From JBBRVP01 sp038246785 (GTDB lineage Bacteria; Actinomycetota; Actinomycetes; Jiangellales; Jiangellaceae): a stretch of DNA of 36,917 nucleotides. Each line of letters begins with the position of its first letter. Position 1 is the first letter of the stretch. The DNA is taken from the NCBI GenBank assembly GCA_038246785.1, contig JBBRVP010000034.1:1-36917 (forward strand). Direction: 5' to 3'. Shown in pieces: positions 25,846-33,658 of the stretch. A program made the position numbers and the translations under genes. Under the pieces are notes generated by a model. That model had not been told where the DNA came from. It worked only from the letters and a program-made list of their open reading frames with translations, and made no database searches.

Positions 25846-25908
25846 GACGCGTCCCTCAGAGGGCGTTTCGCGGCACCGCGGACGGCCTCGCACCGCTGCG
25901 GCGCGGTC

Positions 25909-25938
25909 ACCCTAGGGCGCGCTGCCGACGGCGGACAA
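25909..25938 (-). promoter_or_regulatory. candidate promoter of the PKS operon
   Basis: On the minus strand TTGTCC (25938-25933) and TAGGGT (25914-25909) are separated by 18 bases. This fits a housekeeping -35/-10 pair (TTGACA / TANNNT). Transcription would start near 25902, giving a leader of about 57 bases with a GAGGG ribosome site. The stretch 25846-26048 holds no gene. Confidence 0.5.
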
Positions 25939-26048
25939 GACGTGTCGCCGACGAGCCTCCTGGTGCCGATCACGGTCAGGGGATCAGAAGGTGGTCGCAG
26001 GCCCGGACAGCGGCCGGTGGAGCACGTGCAGCGCGTTGTCCTCGGGTC

Positions 26049-26228
26049 TCAGACCTGCCTTCGCGGTGACCTGCCCGTGGCGTCATCGAGCGGATAGTGC
26101 TCGTCGAGGTATTCGGTGACGGCCCGGCGGATGAGAGCGGACATCGAGCGGTCCTGCTCCTTCGCGGCGGCGGTCAACCCGGCGACCTCGGGTGCGGGTC
26201 GGGGGCTCCCGGGTGCTTCGTCGTCCAT
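26049..26228 (-). CDS. small ribbon-helix-helix (CopG/antitoxin-like) protein
   Basis: 59 residues from ATG 26228; an in-frame ATG at 26255 would add nine residues. The core LTAAAKEQDRSMSALIRRAV followed by TEYLDEHY is the two-helix part of RHH DNA-binding proteins. The N-terminal beta strand that contacts DNA is poorly conserved (PAPEVAG). Such proteins are usually antitoxins or autoregulators. No toxin gene follows: the next 200 bases before the PKS operon show no open frame of note. It could be an orphan antitoxin or a local regulator of the same-strand PKS operon. Confidence 0.6.
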   Translation of the reverse strand: MDDEAPGSPRPAPEVAGLTAAAKEQDRSMSALIRRAVTEYLDEHYPLDDATGRSPRRQV

Positions 26229-26354
26229 GGTCCTGGCCGGTGGCTGTGGTGGCATTGTGGTCGATGGTGACACGTGGGGCCACAGCCGCCCAACCGTCGA
26301 GTCGGGCTGCTGTGGAGCACCGTGTCGGCGGCTCCGATCGTCCCAGCCACTGGT

Positions 26355-26360
26355 TACCGT
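26355..26360 (+). promoter_or_regulatory. -10 element of a leaderless promoter for the SNF2 gene
   Basis: TACCGT (TANNNT) ends six bases before the GTG at 26367. There is no ribosome site, so this pair supports the GTG as both transcription and translation start. Confidence 0.45.
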
Positions 26361-26366
26361 GCCTGC

Positions 26367-29150
26367 GTGCCGCTGGAGTGCTCCGCGAACGTCACCGTCG
26401 TGCCCGCCGATCCGCCGCGGGACGCCCTGGTGGCGTTCTGGGCCGGGCCAGCCGGCACCCACGGTGTGGGCTGGCCGGATCTCGGCAGCGCGGGCGAGGT
26501 CGAGCTGGTCCTGCCGGCCGGTCGGTCGCTTCGCCGACGGCGTGTCCCGGCCCGGATGGCCACGGTGGCCGAGGCACTGCCAGTGCTCACCCTTGGCTCG
26601 AGCGGGGAGGGCAGCGCCAGCTTCGCGGCCTGGTCGGCCGCGGCGCTGGCCGGCGTCGGGCTGGTGGCGCAGGGACGGCTGCTGCCGGCGCGCTCGCCGG
26701 CCGGCTTCGGAGCCTGGCGGGTCGGACCGCTCACCGGCGCCGACCAGGCGTGGCTGCGGGACGTCGCCGCCGCGCTGCCGCCGGCCGCATACGCGGTGCC
26801 GGTCGCTGGGTCCGGCCGGCTGCGGGTCCGCAGCCCCGAGACGCTGGTGCGCGCATTCTGGGACGCGATCGCCGACACGCTGGTGCGGACGCCCGCGGCG
26901 GAGCTCGCGGTGCCCGCACCTGCCTTCGCGGGGTGCGCGCCCACGGCGGTCGCCGGGTCGGCCGAGTGGCTGGCCGCCGCCGACGAGGCCGAGCGGACGG
27001 GTGTCCGGGTCGCGCTGCGGCTGGAGCTTCCCGAGGAGGGCGACGAGGCGTTCCGCGGGGTGCTGCAGCTGCGCTCGGCGATCGACCCGAGCCTCGTGGT
27101 CGACGTCGCCGACCTCTGGCAGACACCGGCGTCCGTACTCGCCCGGCTCGGCGAGAGCGCCGAGACCGACCTGCTGCTGGGGTTGCGGCGAGGCGCCCGG
27201 GCCTGGCCGCCGCTGGCACCCCTGCTCGACCAGGCCGGACCGACTGTGCTGCCGCTCGACGACGACGATCTGTCGGACCTGCTCGACGAGGGAGCGACCG
27301 CCCTCGAATCGACCGGGATCGACGTACTCCTCCCCCACGAGTTCCTCGACGACGGCCTCACCGTGACCGCGACGGCCGGCACCCCGTCACCGGGCGCGGT
27401 GACCGACGCCGGCCTGAGCCTCGACGAGCTGCTCGAGCTGCGCTGGCAGCCCAGTCTGGGCGGCGAGCCGCTGTCCGAGCAGGAGATGGCCGAGCTCTCC
27501 GAGGCCAAGCGGGCCATCGTCCGGCTGCGCGGACGCTGGGTGCGCATCGATCCTCACCTGCTCGAGCGGCTGCGCCGCCGCCGCACCCGCCGCCTCTCCA
27601 CGGTCGAGGCGCTGGCCGCGGCTCTCGCGGGACAGCTCGAGCTCGACGGTCAGCTCGTCGAGTTCCGCGCCGCCGGCGGTCTCGCCGACCTGGTACGTCA
27701 CGTGGGCGAGCTCACGACGCGCGGCGAAGCGCCGGTCCCGGCCGGGCTCACCGCGACCCTGCGGCCGTACCAGCGCCGCGGGCTCGACTGGCTGGCCCAA
27801 CTCACCGACCTCGGACTCGGCGGCTGCCTCGCCGACGACATGGGACTCGGCAAGACCGTGCAGGTGATCGCCCTGCACCTGCACCGGCACGAGACCGGCC
27901 CAGCGGGTCCCACGCTGGTCGTCTGCCCCACCTCGCTGCTGGGCAACTGGGAGCGCGAGATCGCCCGCTTCGCCCCAGGGACACCCGTGCGCCGCTACCA
28001 CGGCGGGCAGCGCCACCTCGACGAGCTCGCCAAGGACGAGGTCGTGCTGGCGACGTACGGCATGGTCCGCCGCGATCAGGCTGCCCTCGCCGAGCAGGAG
28101 TGGGGGTTGGTCGTCGCCGACGAGGTCCAGCACGCCAAGAACCCGCTGTCCCGGACGGCGCGGGCGTTGCGCGGGCTGCCCGGCGCGGCGCGGGTGGCGC
28201 TCACCGGCACGCCGGTGGAGAACCGGCTCTCGGACCTGTGGGCGATCCTCGACTGGACCGTGCCCGGCCTGCTCGGTCCGCTCGACCGGTTCCGGCACTC
28301 GGTCGCGGTGCCGGTCGAGCGCTACCGCGACCCCGACGCGACCGAGCGGCTGGGCCGGCTCGTCCGTCCGTTCCTGCTCCGCCGCCGCAAGTCCGACCCG
28401 GGCATTGCACCCGAGCTGCCGGCCAAGACCGAGACCGATGTGGTCGTGCCGCTGACCACCGAGCAGGGCACGCTGTACGAGGCGGTGGTGCGCGAGGCGC
28501 TGGCCAAGATCGCCGACAGCGATGGGATGGCCCGCCGCGGCATGGTGCTCGGCCTGCTCACCGCCCTCAAGCAGGTGTGCAACCACCCGGCGCAGTACCT
28601 GCGCGAGCCTGGGCCGCTGGTCGGGCGCTCGGGCAAGCTGGCCGCGCTCGACGAGCTACTCGAGGTGATCCTCGACGAGGGCGAGGCCGTGCTGGTGTTC
28701 AGCCAGTACGTGCAGATGTGCCGACTGCTGCAGACGCACCTGCGCGGCCGCGGCGTGCCCAGCGCGTTCCTGCACGGCGGCGTCCCGGCGGCGGCGCGGC
28801 AGGCGATGGTGGAGGAGTTCCAGTCCGGGACCGCGCCGGTGTTCCTGCTCTCGCTCAAGGCCGGCGGGGTGGGCCTCAACCTGACCCGGGCGACCCATGT
28901 CGTGCACTTCGACCGCTGGTGGAACCCAGCCGTGGAGGACCAGGCCACCGACCGGGCCTACCGGATCGGGCAGGACCGGCCGGTGCAGGTGCACCGGCTG
29001 GTCGCCGAGGGCACCGTCGAGGACCGCATCGCGGCGCTGCTTGCCGGCAAGCGCAGGCTGGCCGACGCGGTCGTCGGGTCGGGCGAGGGGTGGCTCACCG
29101 AGCTCTCCGACGCCGACCTCGCGGATCTCGTGCGGTTGGGTAATCCGTGA
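26367..29150 (+). CDS. SNF2/HepA-family DNA helicase-like ATPase
   Basis: 927 residues from GTG 26367, a start chosen because a TACCGT -10 lies six bases upstream. Residues 1-440 are the N-terminal extension usual in actinobacterial SNF2 proteins (including the SNF2_N_2-like part with LDELLELRWQPSLGG). The ATPase core begins near 455: TLRPYQRRGLDWL, Walker A DDMGLGKT (Lys496), DEVQ box (Asp585-Gln588, a normal variant of DEAH in this group), and LTGTPVENRLSDLW. The second lobe has SQYVQM, AGGVGLNLTRA and QATDRAYRIGQ. All helicase motifs look intact. It should move along DNA or remodel protein-DNA contacts rather than separate strands. Its stop overlaps the next start (GTGA). Confidence 0.92.
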   Translation: MPLECSANVTVVPADPPRDALVAFWAGPAGTHGVGWPDLGSAGEVELVLPAGRSLRRRRVPARMATVAEALPVLTLGSSGEGSASFAAWSAAALAGVGLVAQGRLLPARSPAGFGAWRVGPLTGADQAWLRDVAAALPPAAYAVPVAGSGRLRVRSPETLVRAFWDAIADTLVRTPAAELAVPAPAFAGCAPTAVAGSAEWLAAADEAERTGVRVALRLELPEEGDEAFRGVLQLRSAIDPSLVVDVADLWQTPASVLARLGESAETDLLLGLRRGARAWPPLAPLLDQAGPTVLPLDDDDLSDLLDEGATALESTGIDVLLPHEFLDDGLTVTATAGTPSPGAVTDAGLSLDELLELRWQPSLGGEPLSEQEMAELSEAKRAIVRLRGRWVRIDPHLLERLRRRRTRRLSTVEALAAALAGQLELDGQLVEFRAAGGLADLVRHVGELTTRGEAPVPAGLTATLRPYQRRGLDWLAQLTDLGLGGCLADDMGLGKTVQVIALHLHRHETGPAGPTLVVCPTSLLGNWEREIARFAPGTPVRRYHGGQRHLDELAKDEVVLATYGMVRRDQAALAEQEWGLVVADEVQHAKNPLSRTARALRGLPGAARVALTGTPVENRLSDLWAILDWTVPGLLGPLDRFRHSVAVPVERYRDPDATERLGRLVRPFLLRRRKSDPGIAPELPAKTETDVVVPLTTEQGTLYEAVVREALAKIADSDGMARRGMVLGLLTALKQVCNHPAQYLREPGPLVGRSGKLAALDELLEVILDEGEAVLVFSQYVQMCRLLQTHLRGRGVPSAFLHGGVPAAARQAMVEEFQSGTAPVFLLSLKAGGVGLNLTRATHVVHFDRWWNPAVEDQATDRAYRIGQDRPVQVHRLVAEGTVEDRIAALLAGKRRLADAVVGSGEGWLTELSDADLADLVRLGNP

Positions 29151-30310
29151 CCCGCCGGCAGGGCTTCGGCCGTACGTGGTGGGGGCGGGCCTGGGTCGAG
29201 GCGCTGGAGCAGCGGGCCGCCCTCGACCCCAACCGGCTGCCCCGAGGCCGCTCGTACGCCCGCCGCGGCAGCGTGCTGGAGCTCGATACCCGGCCGGGGG
29301 AGGTCCGGTCGCGGGTGCAGGGCAGTCGGGGCCGGCCCTACGACGTCGTGCTGCGCGTGCGCCGGTTCAGCGACCGGGAGTGGGACCGCGTGCTCGACGC
29401 GGTCGCCGCCTCGGTTGGCCGCGCCGCCGCGCTGCTCGACGGCGAGCTGCCGCCGGAGGTCGTCGAGGACGCCGCGGCGGCCGGTGTGTCGCTGCTGCCC
29501 GGTGCGGGCGAGATCCAGCCGCGCTGTTCGTGCCCGGACTGGGCCGACCCGTGCAAGCACGCGGCGGCCACCTGCTACCTGGTCGCCGACGCGCTCGACG
29601 CCGACCCGTTCGACCTGCTCGTGCTCCGCGGGCGCGGGCGCGACGAGGTGCTCGCCGGGCTGCGGGCCCGGCGCAGCGGATCCTTGCCTGGGGTGGAGTC
29701 GGTGGCCGCCGGGGCGGCCGAGCTGACCGCGCGCGCCGCGTACGACCGTCCGGTGGGCGCCCCGCCGGTGCCTCGGATGCCGCCGGAGCACCCGGGCCGG
29801 CCCACCGTGCTCCCGTTCGACCCGCCGGCCGACGCCGGCGTCACCCGCCGCGACCTCGCCGCGCTGGCCGCCGACGCGACCGTCCGGGCCTGGGAGCTGG
29901 CCCGCGGCGACGGTGACGGCGGGCTCGCGCTCGATCGTGACGAAGACCTCGCTCGCCGGGCCGCGGACCTCCTCGGGTGCGGTGACGTTGACGCCCTGGC
30001 CCATGCCGCGGGGCTGCCTGGGCGGGAGCTGACGGCCTGGGCGATCGCCTGGAGGCACGGCGGGCGGGGAGGGCTGGCCGCCCAGCGCACCGGCTGGACG
30101 CCCGGGCCGGACGAGTTGGCCGACGGGCGGACCGCACTGCGCGCGCTGGGGGCTGGTCCCGTCCGTGCGCAGGCCAACCGGCTCACCGCTGGCTCCCTGC
30201 AGCTGCGCCTCGGGCGCGACGGGCTGTGGTACCGGTTCCAGCGGGTCGGACGACGCTGGGACTGCGCCGCCGCGCCCGGCGCCGACCCGCGGGAGCTCGT
30301 CGCGGGCTGA
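29147..30310 (+). CDS. SWIM zinc-finger protein partnered with the SNF2 ATPase
   Basis: 387 residues, GTG overlapping the SNF2 stop. The SWIM motif CxC-x6-CxH is at Cys127, Cys129, Cys136 and His138 (CSCPDWADPCKHAAATCY), which should bind zinc and contact DNA or protein. The N-terminus has FGRTWWGRAWVEALE, common in this family. The remaining part is helical, without catalytic motifs. SNF2 plus SWIM gene pairs are frequent in actinobacteria; the overlap here suggests a complex. Their role, often assumed to be DNA repair or chromosome upkeep, is not well established. Confidence 0.87.
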   Translation: MTRRQGFGRTWWGRAWVEALEQRAALDPNRLPRGRSYARRGSVLELDTRPGEVRSRVQGSRGRPYDVVLRVRRFSDREWDRVLDAVAASVGRAAALLDGELPPEVVEDAAAAGVSLLPGAGEIQPRCSCPDWADPCKHAAATCYLVADALDADPFDLLVLRGRGRDEVLAGLRARRSGSLPGVESVAAGAAELTARAAYDRPVGAPPVPRMPPEHPGRPTVLPFDPPADAGVTRRDLAALAADATVRAWELARGDGDGGLALDRDEDLARRAADLLGCGDVDALAHAAGLPGRELTAWAIAWRHGGRGGLAAQRTGWTPGPDELADGRTALRALGAGPVRAQANRLTAGSLQLRLGRDGLWYRFQRVGRRWDCAAAPGADPRELVAG

Positions 30311-30370
30311 GGTGGGTCGCAGGTGTGTCTCCGAGGCCGCGGCGGCCGATGCCGTCGACCTGATGCACCT

Positions 30371-30397
30371 GCGCGCGCTCGTCCACGGAGCGCGCGC
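30371..30397 (+). terminator. strong hairpin terminator after the SNF2-SWIM operon
   Basis: GCGCGCGCTC, 7-base loop, GAGCGCGCGC: a perfect 10-bp GC stem 60 bases after the SWIM gene stop and before the next promoter. No T-run, as often in actinobacteria. Confidence 0.55.
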
Positions 30398-30445
30398 TCG
30401 TCCACAGGCGTGGTACGCGGTGCCTCGCCGGCTGCCCCGAGCCGG

Positions 30446-30451
30446 TAGCCT
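30446..30451 (+). promoter_or_regulatory. -10 element of a leaderless promoter
   Basis: TAGCCT (TANNNT) lies seven bases before the GTG at 30459, with no Shine-Dalgarno between. Confidence 0.45.
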
Positions 30452-30458
30452 CCCGCGA

Positions 30459-31067
30459 GTGTTCGCGCCAATCCGACGAATCGCCTCCGTCTGCGTCCTG
30501 GCGCTGGCCGTGCCGGCGATCGCGGGGTGCAGCGGCGACGACCCGGGTCCCACCGTCCTCGGCACTAGCTCGCCGTCGCCATCGGCGTCCGCTTCGGCCA
30601 GCCCGTCCCACACGCCCAGCCCCTCCACGAGTCCCGCGCTGCTCCCCCGCCCGGCCAACGCTGACGACTACACCGCGGAGGGGATGAAGGCGTTCACGCG
30701 GTACGCCATCGACGCGTTCAACCGGGCGTACGCCACGGGCGACACCACGACGCTCAAGGCCATCTCGACCAAGAACTGCGACACGTGTCGGTCTGTCACC
30801 AGGACTATCAATCGAATATGGAGATCGGGCGGGCGTACGGTCGGCTCACAGATCGCCGAGCCGGTGCTCTCAACGCCCGGTCCGCAACAGAATGTCATGC
30901 CGGCCGTCGTCATTACTTTGGTACGCACGCGATTCAACGAGTTCGACGCAGGTGGCAAGAGGGTTGAATCGTCGGGCGCCAAGCGCCTACAACTCTTGTT
31001 CGATTTGGAGCGAAAGGAGAATCAATGGTGGCTCGACGGCGTCAGGCGGGGAGTCCCGCAGCCTTAG
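30459..31067 (+). CDS. DUF6318-like lipoprotein
   Basis: 202 residues, GTG start. Signal peptide RIASVCVLALAVPAIAGC with lipobox AIAGC, Cys at about residue 24. A Ser/Pro/Ala/Thr linker (SPSPSASASASPSHTPSPS) follows. The folded part (about 70-200) has DYTAEGMKAFTRYAIDAFNRAY, then CDTC and a RTINRIWRSGGRTVG stretch, the features of the DUF6318 family. These proteins sit on the outside of the membrane and have no known role. From about 30780 the codons become clearly more A/T-rich than in the neighbours, which may mean transfer. The last 43 bases overlap the next gene. Confidence 0.75.
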   Translation: MFAPIRRIASVCVLALAVPAIAGCSGDDPGPTVLGTSSPSPSASASASPSHTPSPSTSPALLPRPANADDYTAEGMKAFTRYAIDAFNRAYATGDTTTLKAISTKNCDTCRSVTRTINRIWRSGGRTVGSQIAEPVLSTPGPQQNVMPAVVITLVRTRFNEFDAGGKRVESSGAKRLQLLFDLERKENQWWLDGVRRGVPQP

Positions 31068-31936
31068 CGATTCTGCTACTTCTGATCATGGCAACACCGG
31101 CTTTCGCTGGAGATGAGCTGGAGGGACATGTCGCGGCAGGCACCGTGGGCGCAGGAGGTGGCCACTCCACTGAGAAGGGTAAGGCCAACGGCTCCGCCTC
31201 GGTCGCAGGAACCGCCCAGCCGGTGCGCGCCAGCGGGCCGTGGTTTGAGTACTACTTGGCTCCGACTTGCACGCTGAACGGGCCGGACGGTGGTGTCAGC
31301 GCCTTGTGCATGGGTGCGATCGACGCCTGCCCGCAGAACCACACCGCTGCCGGCAACGCCGGCTACATCCAGATGTGGCGCTACCGCCGGCAGGTCGGCA
31401 ACACCGGACAGCCGCTGCCCGGCGCGGCCTGGACCCAGGTCGGCGCCGTCTGCGTCGGTCCCGCCGCCGCCGCCGCAGCCGCCCAAGGGGTGGTCCGGCC
31501 CAGCCTGCCGCTGCTGGTCGTGCGGGCCTGGCGCCAAGTCGACATCGCCGCGGCCTCCGCGATCGTCCAGCCACCCGGCGGCACCCTGGTCAACCTGCCG
31601 GCGATCTTCCACACCGACGGCGCCGAGCAGACCTTCGAGGTCACCATCCTCGGCCACGCCGTGCGTCTGATCGCCATCCCGGTCAGCTACACCTGGCACT
31701 TCGGAGACGGCACCACCCGTTCGACGACCGGCCCGGGCGCCCCCTACCCGAGCCGGGAGATCACCGAGACCTATCAGCACCCCGGCGGCTACCCGGTCAG
31801 CGTCGACGTCACCTTCCGCGGCGAGTTCACCGTCGACGGCGGCGCCCGCCAACCACTACCCGGGCAGACCACCGTCACCGGACCCGCCACCACCTTGCGC
31901 GTACTCGAAAGCCGCACCCACCTCGTCGCCGACTGA
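31025..31936 (+). CDS. secreted PKD-domain protein
   Basis: 303 residues. AAAGGAG (31013-31019) sits just before ATG 31025, so the 43-base overlap with the upstream gene is probably real. Residues 1-28 are a signal peptide (LAILLLLIMATPAFA then GD). Residues 30-65 are Gly/Ser-rich. Residues 70-110 contain Cys pairs (PTCTLNG, CMGAIDACPQN). Residues about 205-290 match a PKD fold: YTWHFGDGTT, the EITETYQHPGGYPVSVDV pattern and a final beta strand. PKD domains mediate surface protein or carbohydrate contacts. It is likely co-expressed with the lipoprotein and may act with it at the cell surface; the partner is unknown. Confidence 0.75.
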   Translation: MVARRRQAGSPAALAILLLLIMATPAFAGDELEGHVAAGTVGAGGGHSTEKGKANGSASVAGTAQPVRASGPWFEYYLAPTCTLNGPDGGVSALCMGAIDACPQNHTAAGNAGYIQMWRYRRQVGNTGQPLPGAAWTQVGAVCVGPAAAAAAAQGVVRPSLPLLVVRAWRQVDIAAASAIVQPPGGTLVNLPAIFHTDGAEQTFEVTILGHAVRLIAIPVSYTWHFGDGTTRSTTGPGAPYPSREITETYQHPGGYPVSVDVTFRGEFTVDGGARQPLPGQTTVTGPATTLRVLESRTHLVAD

Positions 31937-31947
31937 GCCGTTCGGCG

Positions 31948-31979
31948 GCGGGACCGCGGCCATGCAGCGGCGATCCCGC
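31948..31979 (+). terminator. candidate hairpin terminator after the PKD gene
   Basis: GCGGGAccGC and GCggcgaTCCCGC form an imperfect GC stem around a nine-base loop, starting 11 bases after the stop codon. Confidence 0.35.
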
Positions 31980-31994
31980 GTTGCCGGCCGACGC

Positions 31995-32168
31995 CTCGCG
32001 ACGGGCGATGCGGATCAGCCAGCCGCGCCGGCCATCGGTCAGCAGGTTGCAGCCGAGCGTCGTCGCCGTGTCCTACAGGTCGGCGTCTTCGGTGGCGGCG
32101 AGCATCTACGGCAGCAGCGCACCGACCCGTTCACCGTCCAGGATCGTCTGCCGCGTGCGGGCCGGCCG
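31995..32168 (-). pseudogene. remnant of a CdiI-like immunity gene
   Basis: Read on the minus strand, one frame gives TRQTILDGERVGALLP, a stop (32108-32106), MLAATEDADL, another stop (32075-32073), then DTATTLGCNLLTDGRRGWL and IRIARRE. It parallels the C-terminus of the 33655-34650 gene (LLATTADTDLGDTVTALGC and DLRGWLTRIANR). The order and spacing of LA-T-D-DL, ALGC/TLGC and RGWL-RIA agree. No start or upstream half is present. It is on the opposite strand to the intact relative, so it reflects an older insertion or inversion, not a local tandem copy. Around it, 31980-32398 shows no other gene. Confidence 0.5.
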
Positions 32169-32398
32169 CGAGCTCGGCCATCGTGACGGCGGGGACGGCG
32201 GCCTCGAGCGGGAGGGCCGCCGCGGTGATCCGGTCCAGGCCGACGACGGTGCTTGCCGCCGTCGACGGCCTGCGGGGGGTAGCGGTGCGAACCCACGGCA
32301 GGTCCCGCCCGGCTGTCCGCTACGCCCGAGCCGCTTCCCGTGGGGTGAGCCTCGGGGCCTCCTGTGGACGGCGGCCGCGGATCTGGGGCGTGAGGCTC

Positions 32399-32404
32399 TA
32401 CCGT
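32399..32404 (+). promoter_or_regulatory. -10 element of a leaderless promoter for the toxin gene
   Basis: TACCGT lies seven bases before the GTG at 32412 without a ribosome site, the same arrangement as for jetA and the SNF2 gene. Confidence 0.45.
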
Positions 32405-32411
32405 CGTCGTC

Positions 32412-33658
32412 GTGGCGGGCGGGGTGTTGGTGCGGGCCGATCCGGCCGCCGTGGAGGGGGTCGCGGGGCGGTTGCGGGCGGCGGCGGGGCTGGCGCAGCG
32501 GGCCGCCGAGTGCCGGTCCGACGCCGGTGACTGGTCGGGGCTGGCCGCCGAGGCCGCCGCCGACGCGGCGGGGCGGGTCGAGGACGCCGCTTCGCTGGTC
32601 CGGGACGTGTCACTGGCCGCGGGTGGGCTGCTGGCGGCCTTCGCCGCCGACGTGGCCGGGCTGGCGGCCCGGGAGCGGGCGCTGGACCGCGACACACAGG
32701 ACGTGCAGGCCGCCAACGCCCGCTGGGTGGCCGCCGGGTCGACGGGCCGGGACCCGTCGCTGGACCTGCTGCTGGACCTGCGGGCCAGGCAGCGGGCGCT
32801 GGGTGCGGCGTACGAGGAGCTGTCGGGGCGGGCGGCGCACGCCCTGGACGGGCTGCGGGTGCAGATCCCGGACCGGCCGTTGCACCCCAGGGATCAGTGG
32901 GAAGGCTTCCGCGACGCCGTCGCCGGCACCGTGGTCGGTGCCGCGGGCCTGGCCTACGGGCTGACCGTCGACGCGGCGGTCGACCGGGAGCGGTGGGCGG
33001 GCACCGTGGCGGCCACCGCCGCCGGTGTCGCGGACATGGTCACCCATCCGGTGCAGACGGCGAAGGACTCGGTGGGCTGGGACGCCTTCGCCGGCGGGCA
33101 CTGGGGTGAGGGTGCCGGGGTGCTCGTCGGCGCCCTGGTCACCCGAAGACCCGGCGCCGGCGGCCTCGGCCCCATCAGCGGGCGGGTCGCCGGGCAGGTC
33201 GCCGAGCACGGCCTGCTCACCGCGGCGCACCAGACGCTGGACGAGGCACTGGGCTACGTCGACCTGGCCCTGCACGAGGACGCCATCGGGCACACGCTGC
33301 GCCGCCACGTCGACGTCGACGATGACTACCTCCGCGACCGCGCCGCCCACGGCACACCGAAGGACGACGGGACCAGAGGCCCGACCCGAAGACCGCGGCC
33401 TCCCGGTTCGAGGACCGGGACACCGCCGAAATGGCGATCACCTACGCGCTGCTCGCCAAGGAGAAGCAGCTGCGCGGCTTCATGGCCTCATCGCAGGAAC
33501 GGATGGGCATCGACTTCGCTGACATGGACCTCGGGCCGCTCGGCAAGTCGGCGCTCGTCGCGGAACCGCACGGCCCCCTGCGCGAGGTCCGCGGGATCCA
33601 CATCGAGCTGCAGAAGGACGGTGACCGGCTCGTGATCGTCACGGCGTATCCCCAATGA
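32412..33658 (+). pseudogene. polymorphic toxin with RNase A-like (CdiA-CT) C-terminus, frameshifted
   Basis: GTG 32412 opens an Ala-rich helical N-terminus (about 1-150, VLVRADPAAVEGVAGRLRAA, SDAGDWSGLAAEAAADAAG). It fits the WXG-like domain of proteins thought to leave through a type VII system. A Gly/Ala middle part (TVVGAAGLAYGLTVDAAVD) follows. The toxin part starts at about 290: RRHVD with His299 and DRA with Arg310, an 11-residue spacing equal to the catalytic His175/Arg186 of the Yersinia YPIII CdiA RNase A-like toxin. Frame 0 becomes nonsense after about 33372. Frame 2 then continues naturally (DPKTAASRFEDRDTAEMAIT) to VTAYPQ, with the Thr and Tyr expected of that catalytic set. Restoring one G in the G run at 33378-33379 rejoins both parts. 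Recent mutation or sequence error are both possible. Confidence 0.65.

Noticed and set aside
24880..26097. A 405-codon plus-strand open frame opposite the operon lead gene
   Set aside because: Composition is typical of an antisense shadow; the minus-strand gene has a ribosome site, internal repeats and overlap with the PKS.
32412..33658. Programmed ribosomal frameshift as explanation for the toxin frame change
   Set aside because: No slippery heptamer or following strong stem is evident at 33372-33383, and a simple one-base loss in a G run explains it.
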